A stretch of DNA of 64,000 bases from Erysipelothrix sp. (lineage in GTDB: Bacteria; Bacillota_I; Bacilli_A; Erysipelotrichales; Erysipelotrichaceae): contig JAGXRX010000028.1 in NCBI GenBank assembly GCA_018335655.1, positions 1 to 64,000 on the forward strand, read 5' to 3'. The position numbers were made by a program, and so were the translations under genes. Positions within the stretch are counted from its first letter, which is position 1, and every line of letters begins with the position of its first letter. This document shows, one piece after another, positions 1 through 8,346 of this stretch. The notes beneath the pieces were generated by a model, which saw only the letters and a program-made list of their open reading frames with translations, was not told the DNA's origin and did no database searches.

Positions 1-549
1 ATCAACATTATTGAATCATTAGTACTTGGTATCTTATTAGCTATCGTATTATTCTGGAAACGTATGCCTAATGTTGTTACAACAATCAATGCTGGTGCTG
101 CTGGATCCGTTCTTGCAATCATCAACACATCTGCTGCTGTAGGTTTCGGTGCTGTCGTTCGCGCGGTTCCTGGATTTACACAATTAACTGATGCTGTATT
201 AGGTATTGAAGGTAATCCACTTATTGCTGAAGCTGTTGCAGTTAACATCCTAGCGGGTGCTACTGGATCTGCATCAGGCGGTATGGGTATTGCTCTTGCT
301 GCTCTAGGAGAAAACTTCGTAGCTCTATCAGCTTCTTCAGGAATCCCTCTAGAAGCGTTCCACCGTATTGCTTCAATGTCATCAGGCGGTCTTGATACTT
401 TACCTCATAACGGTGCGGTATTAACTCTACTTGCTGTTACTGCAATGACTCATAAAGATTCATATCTTGATATCTTCATGGTTGCAACATTAATTCCAAT
501 CGTATCTGTTATCGTTGGTATCTTAATGGCAGGCGTAGGCATTCTTTAA
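1..549 (+). CDS. GntP-family permease, C-terminal part (cut by window edge)
   Basis: The frame is open from base 1, so the gene begins upstream of the window; only the last 182 residues are visible. They form very hydrophobic Gly/Ala-rich segments typical of an inner-membrane proton symporter of the GntP family, including the family's SSGGLDTLPHNGAV-like stretch at about window codons 124-137. GntP proteins carry gluconate or related hydroxy-acids. The two following genes act on 3-hydroxybutyryl-CoA and 3-hydroxybutyrate, so I infer that the substrate is 3-hydroxybutyrate or a similar short hydroxy-acid. The sequence does not prove the substrate. It is followed by hbd after 75 bases that contain a hairpin without a T-run. 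Confidence 0.85.
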   Translation: MNIIESLVLGILLAIVLFWKRMPNVVTTINAGAAGSVLAIINTSAAVGFGAVVRAVPGFTQLTDAVLGIEGNPLIAEAVAVNILAGATGSASGGMGIALAALGENFVALSASSGIPLEAFHRIASMSSGGLDTLPHNGAVLTLLAVTAMTHKDSYLDIFMVATLIPIVSVIVGILMAGVGIL

Positions 550-574
550 TCTTAAAAACATAGTGTAAACCAAT

Positions 575-598
575 GCTTTCCAGTTAACGCTGGGAAGC
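575..598 (+). other. Hairpin between permease and hbd
   Basis: Arms GCTTTCCAG (575-583) and CTGGGAAGC (590-598) pair over 9 bp with one G-U pair around a 6-base loop. No T-run follows, so it is more likely an mRNA processing or stability element inside an operon than a full terminator. Confidence 0.45.
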
Positions 599-624
599 TT
601 TGGTGCTATTTATGGAGAAAAAAC

Positions 625-1458
625 ATGAAAATCGCAGTTATCGGATCAGGAGTAATGGGTTCAGGCATTGCACAAGTGCTTGCAAGCCAATACATTGTGG
701 TCATTAGAGATATTCAAAGTGAAGCTTTAGCGAAGGCTAAGAAAACTATTGAAAAAAACTTATCACGTAGTGTTGAAAAAACAAAAATCACTCAAGAAGT
801 CATGAATGATATCATGAGTCGTTTAGTTTTCTCTTCAGAGTTAAGTGACATCCAAGATTGTGACTTAGTCATTGAAGCAGCTACAGAAAATGCTAATGTC
901 AAAAAAGCAATCTTTAAAGAACTAGATCAAGTTGTAAAGCCAGAAGCTATCTTAGCTACGAATACTTCAAGTCTTTCTATTACTGAAGTGGCTATGGCTA
1001 CTAATCGTCCGCTTCAAGTTATTGGACTTCATTTCTTTAATCCAGTACCAATGATGGCACTTGTAGAAGTAATTTCAAGTCAACTTACTGATCCAAGTGT
1101 AGCAGAGAAGATGAAGGAATTAGTTCTTTCTATTGGCAAAACTCCAGTCATCGTCAATGAGGCTCCAGGATTTGTTGTCAATCGTATTCTTGTGCCTATG
1201 ATTAATGAAGCAATAGCTTGCCTACATGAAGGTGTAGCAAGTGCTGAAGACATCGATACCGCAATGAAACTTGGTGCTAATCATCCATTAGGACCTTTAG
1301 CATTAGGAGATCTTATTGGTCTTGATGTTTGTTTAGCCATTATGGAAACACTATTTGATGAACTTGGTGAAAAATACAAACCTCATCAACTACTTAAGAA
1401 AAAAGTTCGTGCACACCAACTCGGTCGTAAAACAGGACAAGGTTTCTTTACATACTAG
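625..1458 (+). CDS. hbd: 3-hydroxybutyryl-CoA dehydrogenase
   Basis: This 277-residue protein is a NAD(P)-dependent 3-hydroxyacyl-CoA dehydrogenase that interconverts acetoacetyl-CoA and 3-hydroxybutyryl-CoA in the cytoplasm, a step of butyrate formation or C4 acid use. The N-terminal Rossmann motif GSGVMGSGIA (residues 7-16), the HFFNPVPMMALVEV signature near residue 137 and the PGFVVNRIL segment are clear. Length matches the family (about 280). The start ATG has a GGAG site at 614-617. It lies between a GntP permease and 3-hydroxybutyrate dehydrogenase and ends in a strong terminator, so it probably shares a transcript with the permease. Confidence 0.93.
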   Translation: MKIAVIGSGVMGSGIAQVLASQYIVVIRDIQSEALAKAKKTIEKNLSRSVEKTKITQEVMNDIMSRLVFSSELSDIQDCDLVIEAATENANVKKAIFKELDQVVKPEAILATNTSSLSITEVAMATNRPLQVIGLHFFNPVPMMALVEVISSQLTDPSVAEKMKELVLSIGKTPVIVNEAPGFVVNRILVPMINEAIACLHEGVASAEDIDTAMKLGANHPLGPLALGDLIGLDVCLAIMETLFDELGEKYKPHQLLKKKVRAHQLGRKTGQGFFTY

Positions 1459-1465
1459 AAAATAT

Positions 1466-1493
1466 AAAAACTATCATTTTTGATAGTTTTTTT
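1466..1493 (+). terminator. Intrinsic terminator after hbd
   Basis: Arms 1466-1476 and 1481-1491 form an 11-bp AT-rich stem with a TTTT loop, followed by a run of T. Confidence 0.85.
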
Positions 1494-1501
1494 ACTTCTT
1501 C

Positions 1502-1529
1502 TTGACACGGTCTTCAATTCTGTTACGAT
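1502..1529 (+). promoter_or_regulatory. Sigma-A promoter of the 3-hydroxybutyrate dehydrogenase gene
   Basis: A perfect TTGACA (1502-1507) is separated by 16 bases from TACGAT (1524-1529), which is preceded by the extended -10 element TGT. The gene starts 33 bases downstream, so it has its own promoter after the hbd terminator. Confidence 0.75.
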
Positions 1530-1562
1530 TGAAAAGAAGTGTAAATCACATTGGAGGATCAT

Positions 1563-2321
1563 ATGACACAACACATCTGTATTGTTACAGGTGCTGCAAG
1601 TGGGATTGGCTTAGCTATCTCAGAAGCTTTTGTGGCCCAAGAATTCCAAGTATTAATGGTAGACGTACAAAAAGAAGACTTATTATTACATTCAAAACGA
1701 CTAGGATGTCCATCATTACAAGCGGACATCTCTTCAAGAGAAGACTGCAAATCAATTGTTAAGACAGCAGTTGATTTATTTGGTCATGTAGACATTTTAG
1801 TGAATGTTGCTGGCCTTCAACATGTCTCCTCCATCGAAACATTTGATGAAGATAAATGGGATTACATGCTTGATGTGATGTTAACAGCACCATTCTTACT
1901 TACTAAGTATGTATGGCCAAGTATGAAAGAAAGAGGATGGGGTAGAATTATTCATTTGAATTCAATTCATGGATTAGTCGCTTCAGAATTTAAATCAGCC
2001 TACATCAGTGCAAAACATGGACTAAGTGGTTTAACTAAAGTATCAGCTCTTGAAGGGGCACCATATGGCATTACTGTTAATTCAATATGTCCTGCGTATG
2101 TGAAAACACCTTTAGTGGATAAGCAGATTGCTGATCAAGCACGTATCCATGGAATTGATGAAGACGATGTTGTTACTAAAATTATGTTACAAAAATCAGC
2201 CATTAAAAAATTAATTAAGACAGAAGATATTGCATCGATGGTACTCTATTTATGCAGTCATTCAGCAGACATGATTACAGGATCTACGATGACTATTGAT
2301 GGTGGTTGGACTATCGCATAA
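1563..2321 (+). CDS. bdhA: 3-hydroxybutyrate dehydrogenase (SDR family)
   Basis: A 252-residue short-chain dehydrogenase that oxidises 3-hydroxybutyrate to acetoacetate with NAD, or runs in reverse. The Rossmann motif TGAASGIG lies near residue 8, the catalytic Ser is in NSIHG, and YISAK supplies Tyr and Lys. The sequence HGLVASEFKSAYISAKHG matches what I know of bacterial 3-hydroxybutyrate dehydrogenases closely. I chose ATG 1563 rather than the in-frame TTG at 1551 because GGAGG (1553-1557) is the ribosome site and would otherwise be coding. With the adjacent permease and hbd it suggests use or release of free 3-hydroxybutyrate. Confidence 0.9.
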   Translation: MTQHICIVTGAASGIGLAISEAFVAQEFQVLMVDVQKEDLLLHSKRLGCPSLQADISSREDCKSIVKTAVDLFGHVDILVNVAGLQHVSSIETFDEDKWDYMLDVMLTAPFLLTKYVWPSMKERGWGRIIHLNSIHGLVASEFKSAYISAKHGLSGLTKVSALEGAPYGITVNSICPAYVKTPLVDKQIADQARIHGIDEDDVVTKIMLQKSAIKKLIKTEDIASMVLYLCSHSADMITGSTMTIDGGWTIA

Positions 2322-2350
2322 TACTTAAGAATACCTTAATAAGAGTAAAT

Positions 2351-2377
2351 AACGTTCAAAATAATTTGAACGTTTTT
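2351..2377 (+). terminator. Intrinsic terminator after bdhA
   Basis: Arms AACGTTCAAA (2351-2360) and TTTGAACGTT (2365-2374) form a 10-bp stem with a 4-base loop and a T tail. Confidence 0.8.
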
Positions 2378-2423
2378 AAATCCTAAAATTAGTTATATTT
2401 TTAACAAGTAAAACCAAAGTTTA

Positions 2424-2452
2424 TTGAAATTCGAAAATTCCAAGTCTATAAT
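2424..2452 (+). promoter_or_regulatory. Promoter of the radical SAM operon
   Basis: TTGAAA (2424-2429), a 17-base spacer and a perfect TATAAT (2447-2452) lie 35 bases before the first gene of the three-gene operon. Confidence 0.8.
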
Positions 2453-2487
2453 TATGATAAAGAGTATAACTCAAGTGGGGTAAAATA

Positions 2488-3468
2488 ATGACCTGTAAAC
2501 ACTGTGGACAACCTATTGATTTAGATAAGGAACATCAATGCATTGTGAAAGAGAAATATAATCAAAAAACAATCTCTATCATCATGCCACCCGCACCACA
2601 TCGCTCTTCACCATCCCTAGATCAAAGTGTTTTATCTTTATCAGGAAATCATCCAGAACATATCACATTAGAACAAGTACTTGATTTTAAACAAGAAACT
2701 GAAGGCTTTATTAAAGAAGTTTTAAATGTTGTAAAGATTTGGAAGAAATTTGTTAAGAAGCCCACAAAACAAAACATTATTCTAATAATTTGTGGTGTTA
2801 TTGCTTTCATACTTTGGTTTTGGACAAAATATGCCCCAGGAGGATTTAATTACATGCCTCCAACAGGATTAAAAGCAGTATTTTCCTTTTTAACAGCGAG
2901 TTTCAATAATGTACCATCTCGTATCCTTCATTTCTCAGCTTTAGTTACACTTGTGAGTGCCTTTTTGCCTGCTATCTTAGGAGGGCAATATGAAAAAGTC
3001 ATTGCTAACGTGAATGGTGTTATCCAGCTGATTATTAAAGTTATCTCTTATAAGAAAAGCCAAGTCTTTTATACGCTCATTATTGCTGCTGGAGCAGGTT
3101 TATTCTTTTCTAACTATATGATGAGAAACAACTCTATTAACAAATACTTCGCTTGTTTTACTTTAGGAACTATGATTATGTTATCAACTTCAGGCCTTTT
3201 TAAGTCAACATTTGTAAGACTTATGAAAGGCCTTTTAAATGACATAACAAAACTATTAAAGATTAAGGATTTTTATACTAAGTATCAAATTGCAATTCAG
3301 TTAGGATTTGGTGGAGGATTAGTACTTTCCATTGTTAGTTCATTAATTCGAGATATAAGCAGTAGTGCTTTCACAGACAACCTTGGTTACTTTCTTGGAT
3401 TCATAGTCTTTGTCACTGGAATTACTTTAAGTTTTCAAAACCTTAAGTTAAAGAGAAAAGCAGTATGA
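2488..3468 (+). CDS. Multi-pass membrane protein with N-terminal Cys finger
   Basis: I do not recognise this 326-residue family. The first 18 residues hold a CKHC pair (Cys3, Cys6) and a further Cys18, which looks like half a zinc ribbon. A polar linker of about 80 residues follows. From about residue 90 I count roughly six or seven hydrophobic segments, so most of the protein is in the membrane. Start ATG 2488 has a GGGG site at 2477-2480. Its stop overlaps the radical SAM gene by ATGA, so the two are co-translated. The tight coupling suggests a transport, anchoring or processing role for the system's product; that is inference. Confidence 0.85.
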   Translation: MTCKHCGQPIDLDKEHQCIVKEKYNQKTISIIMPPAPHRSSPSLDQSVLSLSGNHPEHITLEQVLDFKQETEGFIKEVLNVVKIWKKFVKKPTKQNIILIICGVIAFILWFWTKYAPGGFNYMPPTGLKAVFSFLTASFNNVPSRILHFSALVTLVSAFLPAILGGQYEKVIANVNGVIQLIIKVISYKKSQVFYTLIIAAGAGLFFSNYMMRNNSINKYFACFTLGTMIMLSTSGLFKSTFVRLMKGLLNDITKLLKIKDFYTKYQIAIQLGFGGGLVLSIVSSLIRDISSSAFTDNLGYFLGFIVFVTGITLSFQNLKLKRKAV

Positions 3469-4547
3469 TTCAACACCGCTTTGACTTTAAATATCGTTAT
3501 GTGACAACTTTTGATCCAAAGTCTGGAGAGTACTTTCGATCTAATGTGTTTGATAAAGATGGAAGTGATACTGGCAAAGAACCTTTTATGGGAGATTTTC
3601 CACACTTATTAGATATTGGCATTAAAGGCTTTTGTGAGCATGGCTTGTCAGGGAAATGTATGGAGGCAGGGACATATTGTTATCAATTAGGTGCAGAAGT
3701 TTCTTCAAAAGACATGTCATTAGAAGATTACACCCATATTATTAAACAATGTGAAAACAAGACTTTTCAAGTTGCATTAGGAGGACGAGGTGATCCAGAT
3801 TGTCATCCAGACTATGAAGCAATATTGAAAGTAACACGAAATCATAATATCGTTCCAAATATTACCACATCAGGATTTCTATTCACAAAAGAAAAAGCTC
3901 GCATTACAAAGCAATATTGTGGTGCAGCAGCAGTGAGTTGGTATAAAACTCCTTACACATATAAAGCTATTGATTATCTTCTTGAGGCTGGAGTTGTGAC
4001 TAACATCCACTTCATCCTTCATGAGAAAAGTATTGAAGAAGCGATTGATTTAATGCAACGAAATGCTTTTCCTCAAGGGATTAGAGCTGTTATCTTTTTG
4101 CTCTATAAACCTGTAGGTTACAATCGCACTGATTTAGTTCTAAAAAAAGATAATCCATATTTAAAGCAGTTCTTTGAACTCATGAATGCTGATAATCAAA
4201 CCTTTATGATGGGATTTGACTCATGTTTAGTGCCTGGTGTAGTCAATTACTGTAAAGATGTTGCACCACAATGTATAGAACCATGTGAAAGTGGTCGCTT
4301 CTCTGCATATATTAGTCCAGATAATAAAATGTATCCTTGTTCCTTTATTCAGTCACCACAATATGAATGTGACTTAAAACATTTAAGTATTCAACAAGTT
4401 TGGAATAGTTCTGTTTTTGAAACATTTAGAACACCTCAACGAATAGCCTGCCAAGCATGTTCAAAAAGAGAATTGTGCTTAGGAGGATGTCCTGAACTAA
4501 ACATAATCAACTTATGTCAAGATAAGAAAGAGGGGATCAGAGAATGA
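3465..4547 (+). CDS. Radical SAM/SPASM protein with unusual Cys spacing
   Basis: A 360-residue enzyme of the radical SAM/SPASM type, which uses Fe-S clusters and S-adenosylmethionine and in known cases often modifies peptides or proteins. The N-terminal half has a GGRGDP motif (about residues 106-111) like the SAM-binding GGxGEP motif. The C-terminal third has at least ten cysteines (254, 263, 270, 274, 292, 302, 329, 332, 338, 342) arranged like a SPASM domain. No classical CX3CX2C is present; the only candidate cluster ligands are Cys57, Cys65 and Cys72 (CX7CX6C). It overlaps both neighbours by ATGA, so all three genes are one operon. The likely substrate is the 811-residue protein encoded next; this is inferred from position only. 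Confidence 0.85.
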   Translation: MIQHRFDFKYRYVTTFDPKSGEYFRSNVFDKDGSDTGKEPFMGDFPHLLDIGIKGFCEHGLSGKCMEAGTYCYQLGAEVSSKDMSLEDYTHIIKQCENKTFQVALGGRGDPDCHPDYEAILKVTRNHNIVPNITTSGFLFTKEKARITKQYCGAAAVSWYKTPYTYKAIDYLLEAGVVTNIHFILHEKSIEEAIDLMQRNAFPQGIRAVIFLLYKPVGYNRTDLVLKKDNPYLKQFFELMNADNQTFMMGFDSCLVPGVVNYCKDVAPQCIEPCESGRFSAYISPDNKMYPCSFIQSPQYECDLKHLSIQQVWNSSVFETFRTPQRIACQACSKRELCLGGCPELNIINLCQDKKEGIRE

Positions 4548-6979
4548 AACAACGTCGAGGATTCGTCACTAACTCAAGTTCAACCAATGATATCTTTGTT
4601 GCGCTAGGAACAGCTGGTGCCGCTGCAGCACTAGGAACTGTGATTAACACTATTCAAGTGTCTAAGAATACTGAGATAGTTTCCTATGCCATCTTAGACA
4701 CACTTCATCAACCTGAAGAGCCACGACCTCCTGAGATTAGAGTCAATGATTCTGAATATGTCGCATGGTTTTACTCAGGAGTGAGAATCATTGATGTTCA
4801 ATATGCTTTTGATGAAGAAAGTCAAGAAACTCAAATTACTGTGTTAAGAGATGAGTATGATAGTAGTTATACTTCACAGATTAAATATAGTATCCCAGAA
4901 GCTTATATCGAAAAATGGCTCACCTTTGCAACATCAGGAGAGGATATTGCAACGATGAGTGGAGATTATAAGGTGTGTGGATTTATGTGTGAGTCTTGGG
5001 AAAATGATAAACCACGAAGTCAACGCCAAGGGATTGCTGGAAAAATGAGTTTTGATGTGAGTGTTGATGTAGCAGGGAAACCACTGTATAAAGGAAAACA
5101 AGTTAATATTAAAAATGAATCAGACTTATATGCTAGTGATGGGTATGCCCTTAATGATGCGAATATCACAACAACTATTCCAATAAGGTTGATTAATCCT
5201 GATAAGTATAAGTGGAAACTTAGTTATGAAGTTTCAAAGAGTGATTTAGAAAAATATGCTCATGTTGAACTTAGACATAATAAAGATGAATCAAAACCTA
5301 GTGTTTTAATCTATGATTTAATCATCAAACCTCATGGAAATCCGCTAGGAAGTAAGGAGAATCCTCTAAATAGTATAATTGCTAGACTTGATATTAAAGG
5401 TGAACCAAGTAGTAATCATATAAGTGACGTTTGGGATTATCTAGAACTAACGCTTATCGATGAAGGAATACTTTTCGAAGGCAAAATGGATGAAGAATCA
5501 CGCTTAGAAGTAGTATCTTACTGTGAAGAATCATCTGAAAGCACAGAACCTTCTAAAGAAATTCCAGCAACTCCATTCACACTAAAATGTGTTATTAAGG
5601 TTGAATCTGAAGATGAATCAAGTACCGCACAATTTGTGGACATGAGCGAAGCAGAAATTTCCTTTAAACCACTTATTGGATCTGATGATGCAACTGATAA
5701 TCTTGTGAAAGCTTATGAATATGAGATTAAGTTTGATGGGCATGCAGGAAATTATCGCTTTGAGCCTAAGATGCAACTTCCAACAAGTAAAACTCCTTAT
5801 GTGGTTAAACTACCAGTAGAATGTAACGTCAAAAACAAAACATATCATTTAGATTTACCAATTCAACTCATTGGAGAACCTTATGGTAGTAAACAGGCTT
5901 GGGAAGATGAGTATCGCAACTTACGTATCATTATTAGAAAATACATTCCAGCAGAACAATGGAGTGATATTTTAAGAAATATTGAAGATAATAAAAACCG
6001 CTTAAGTATAGAACAACTTCGTCTCATGCGACGTAGTATTTATGAGACCGCACGTGATCAAATCACTGCCCAGGCTCAAGGCTATCAATCGATTGCTAAT
6101 ATATGTGAGTGGACAGAATGGGGACTAGAAGGCGTTAAATGGTTAGGTGATCAAGCATTTTCATATCTTATGGCAGTATACACAGGACCAGTTGGAGAAG
6201 CATTTATTGTGCCATTTAAAGATGTTTTAACAATGGTTGTCGCAGATGAAGTTACTGGATATATTTGGGGTGGTGCAGGAGCATACAGTGAAGATCAAAT
6301 TGCAAGAGGATCTTTATCCGCTATTTTCACATCCTTTGAGAATGCAATTAACATCGGTGCTGATGATATGGTGGGTGCACAAAGTCTAAGTATCAAGCAA
6401 CTAGGTCGCTATCTTGCAGCATTCGCAACCATAAAGTGTTTAAATCATTATTTCAATGACGTTAAAGATGATGGAAGCCCAATAGGATTTTGGGATGCCA
6501 TTGTGGAAACATGTAAAGACCTCAGTATCAACTTCTTTAAAAATATCGTGGCTAAGAAGTTTGAAGCGATGATGAAATCAGATAAGGCTGGTGAATTATT
6601 TGAAAAGTATGTCTCTAAGCAATTTAAAGAACAATTATTAAAAGTGATACCAGATTGGGATAAGGTAGGAATATCTGATCCTCGTAGTCTAGAAATCTTG
6701 GGTAAATATCTTTCAGAGTTCGCAGGATTTGTGTCATGTTCTGCTTATGGTAAAACAGTGAGCGTTGCCTCAACCAACGAGATTATAAGTGATCATAATG
6801 AAACCATCATTTCGTTTAATTTAAGTAGTGATGCGAATAATCCATGGATTGTCAAAATCAGCTTAACTAAGATTAAAGATTCCCTTTCAGACTATATCTT
6901 TAATTCTATGTTCTCTAGTTTTCCATTCTCATCATCTCCAATTAGTCCAAGTGATGATCCTACCTTCTACAAAGCCTAA
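4544..6979 (+). CDS. Large protein with N-terminal RGFVTNSSS motif, likely radical SAM partner
   Basis: An 811-residue protein of unknown function. It starts with a basic stretch and RGFVTNSSS (residues 5-13), then a small-residue hydrophobic segment at about 17-37 that could insert in a membrane. Residues 40-460 look beta-rich, acidic and repeat-like. Residues 465-740 look helical, with long amphipathic or hydrophobic stretches near 540-600. There is no standard signal peptide. I recall FV[TS]NSSS-type N-termini on assorted proteins encoded near radical SAM enzymes, but I know of no established function. It overlaps the radical SAM gene by 4 bases and ends at a strong terminator, so the cassette closes here. 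Eight or so cysteines are scattered with no obvious pattern. Confidence 0.85.
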   Translation: MKQRRGFVTNSSSTNDIFVALGTAGAAAALGTVINTIQVSKNTEIVSYAILDTLHQPEEPRPPEIRVNDSEYVAWFYSGVRIIDVQYAFDEESQETQITVLRDEYDSSYTSQIKYSIPEAYIEKWLTFATSGEDIATMSGDYKVCGFMCESWENDKPRSQRQGIAGKMSFDVSVDVAGKPLYKGKQVNIKNESDLYASDGYALNDANITTTIPIRLINPDKYKWKLSYEVSKSDLEKYAHVELRHNKDESKPSVLIYDLIIKPHGNPLGSKENPLNSIIARLDIKGEPSSNHISDVWDYLELTLIDEGILFEGKMDEESRLEVVSYCEESSESTEPSKEIPATPFTLKCVIKVESEDESSTAQFVDMSEAEISFKPLIGSDDATDNLVKAYEYEIKFDGHAGNYRFEPKMQLPTSKTPYVVKLPVECNVKNKTYHLDLPIQLIGEPYGSKQAWEDEYRNLRIIIRKYIPAEQWSDILRNIEDNKNRLSIEQLRLMRRSIYETARDQITAQAQGYQSIANICEWTEWGLEGVKWLGDQAFSYLMAVYTGPVGEAFIVPFKDVLTMVVADEVTGYIWGGAGAYSEDQIARGSLSAIFTSFENAINIGADDMVGAQSLSIKQLGRYLAAFATIKCLNHYFNDVKDDGSPIGFWDAIVETCKDLSINFFKNIVAKKFEAMMKSDKAGELFEKYVSKQFKEQLLKVIPDWDKVGISDPRSLEILGKYLSEFAGFVSCSAYGKTVSVASTNEIISDHNETIISFNLSSDANNPWIVKISLTKIKDSLSDYIFNSMFSSFPFSSSPISPSDDPTFYKA

Positions 6980-6985
6980 TAATAA

Positions 6986-7019
6986 AAAAAGATGATCAAG
7001 CATTGTTGATCATCTTTTT
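6986..7019. terminator. Bidirectional terminator between radical SAM operon and pnp operon
   Basis: A 14-bp stem (6986-6999 with 7006-7019) with A-run on one side and T-run on the other works for both convergent operons. Confidence 0.88.
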
Positions 7020-7027
7020 GATTTGAA

Positions 7028-7393
7028 TTAAAGCTTTATGTTAAACACAGATAGTAATTGAGTATAGAGTACATACGTCACAATGAGGATAAGACTAGAA
7101 CTAATAAGTGCTCCATAGAATGGGAAGTTCATTCTTAAGAAAATTGGAAATACGATAAAGAAGATAAGCGATGGAATAACCATCCAAAATATTATCTGTG
7201 AAAGATCAATCATGGATTGAACTGAACTACCATCATGATACATCCAAACTAAAGCTAAGATACTTGTGAGTGGTAAAGAAGCAATTAAGCCACCAATTGT
7301 CGTGTTTTTGCGACTAATATAGGCAATCACTGAAATAATGAATGCTGAGAATAATGTTTTAATTAAGAATTCAAGAGTAAACATAATGGTCAC
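7028..7393 (-). CDS. DUF3147-type membrane protein
   Basis: A 121-residue protein with about four membrane helices and the GGLIASLPLTSILALVW stretch I associate with DUF3147 family proteins of unknown function. The GTG at 7393 is chosen because AAGGAG (7404-7399) lies 5 bases before it. The next in-frame ATG at 7384 is too far from that site. Its GTGA start overlaps the stop of the nucleoside phosphorylase gene, so the two are co-translated. Confidence 0.75.
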   Translation of the reverse strand: MTIMFTLEFLIKTLFSAFIISVIAYISRKNTTIGGLIASLPLTSILALVWMYHDGSSVQSMIDLSQIIFWMVIPSLIFFIVFPIFLRMNFPFYGALISSSLILIVTYVLYTQLLSVFNIKL

Positions 7394-8223
7394 TTAAGCT
7401 CCTTTGATAGGTTTTGAATTAATGCATCAAGCCAAAGCGATAAAGTTTCTGATGCTTGTTTTGCCATTGCAACCACGTGAGCATGATCATGTTTCTTGTC
7501 TTGGATACCAGTCGCCATATTTGTAACAACCGCGAAGGCAATTGTCTTAACTCCCATGTGATTTAAGGCTATGGTTTCAGGAACAGTACTCATACCAATC
7601 AAATCACATCCAAGTCGTCCATAAGCTCTTATTTCAGCCCGTGTTTCATAATAAGGACCTGCAAAGAAACCATAAACACCAGTCTTAAAAGATATATTTA
7701 AATCCTTAGCAATCTTTTGTGCCCTATTAATGAGACCTTGATCATAAGGCTCAGTCATATCAGGAAAACGTGGACCTAGATTAACGTCATTCTCTCCAAT
7801 TAGAGGATTATTGATCACAAGATTAATAAAATCCTCCACAACCACAATATCCCCAGGAGTATATGAAGTATTAATACCTCCACAAGCATTGGTAAGAATC
7901 ATTGTCTTCACACCAAGTGCCTTTAAAACATAATAAGGAAAAACAACTTCTTTCATGGTATATCCTTCATAGTAATGAAAACGACCTTGCATAAACACAA
8001 CACTCATTTCTTGAACTTTACCAAAAAGTAATGAACCAGCATGGCCAACTACTGTAGATAGTGGGAAATGAGGAATATCTTTATAATGAATTTCTTGGCG
8101 ATCTTTAACATTCTCACTTAAACCTCCAAGACCTGATCCTAAAACTAAGCCTAATGTAGGGGTATGATGAATGAGATTTTTAAGATAAATTACACTTTCA
8201 TTAATCTTGTCTGAATAGTTCAT
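7390..8223 (-). CDS. punA: Purine nucleoside phosphorylase
   Basis: A 277-residue phosphorylase that cleaves inosine and guanosine with phosphate, in purine salvage. LGSGLGGL near residue 28 (phosphate loop), the FAGPYYETRAEIR segment and GMSTVPETIALNHMG identify the trimeric PunA/XapA family, not the hexameric DeoD type. ATG 8223 is taken as start: the in-frame GTG at 8229 lies inside the GAGGTG ribosome site. It is the first gene of a two-gene operon with the DUF3147-like protein. Confidence 0.92.
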   Translation of the reverse strand: MNYSDKINESVIYLKNLIHHTPTLGLVLGSGLGGLSENVKDRQEIHYKDIPHFPLSTVVGHAGSLLFGKVQEMSVVFMQGRFHYYEGYTMKEVVFPYYVLKALGVKTMILTNACGGINTSYTPGDIVVVEDFINLVINNPLIGENDVNLGPRFPDMTEPYDQGLINRAQKIAKDLNISFKTGVYGFFAGPYYETRAEIRAYGRLGCDLIGMSTVPETIALNHMGVKTIAFAVVTNMATGIQDKKHDHAHVVAMAKQASETLSLWLDALIQNLSKELK

Positions 8224-8308
8224 AAGCACCTCTTCGTTGTTGTTAATATCATATCATGAGACATTATAAAACGAATACATAAACTAGTTTAGTAATCTTT
8301 TTTTGGTG

Positions 8309-8317
8309 TGGTATACT
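8309..8317 (+). promoter_or_regulatory. Extended -10 promoter of the GH3 operon
   Basis: TGGTATACT is an extended -10 element with no clear -35, 30 bases before the GH3 gene. Confidence 0.55.
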
Positions 8318-8346
8318 AAAATTAACATAAACAATGAGAGGGAATC

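Noticed and set aside
3465-4547. TGA read as tryptophan (mollicute code)
   Set aside because: TGA ends several genes in ATGA overlaps and Trp is encoded by TGG throughout.
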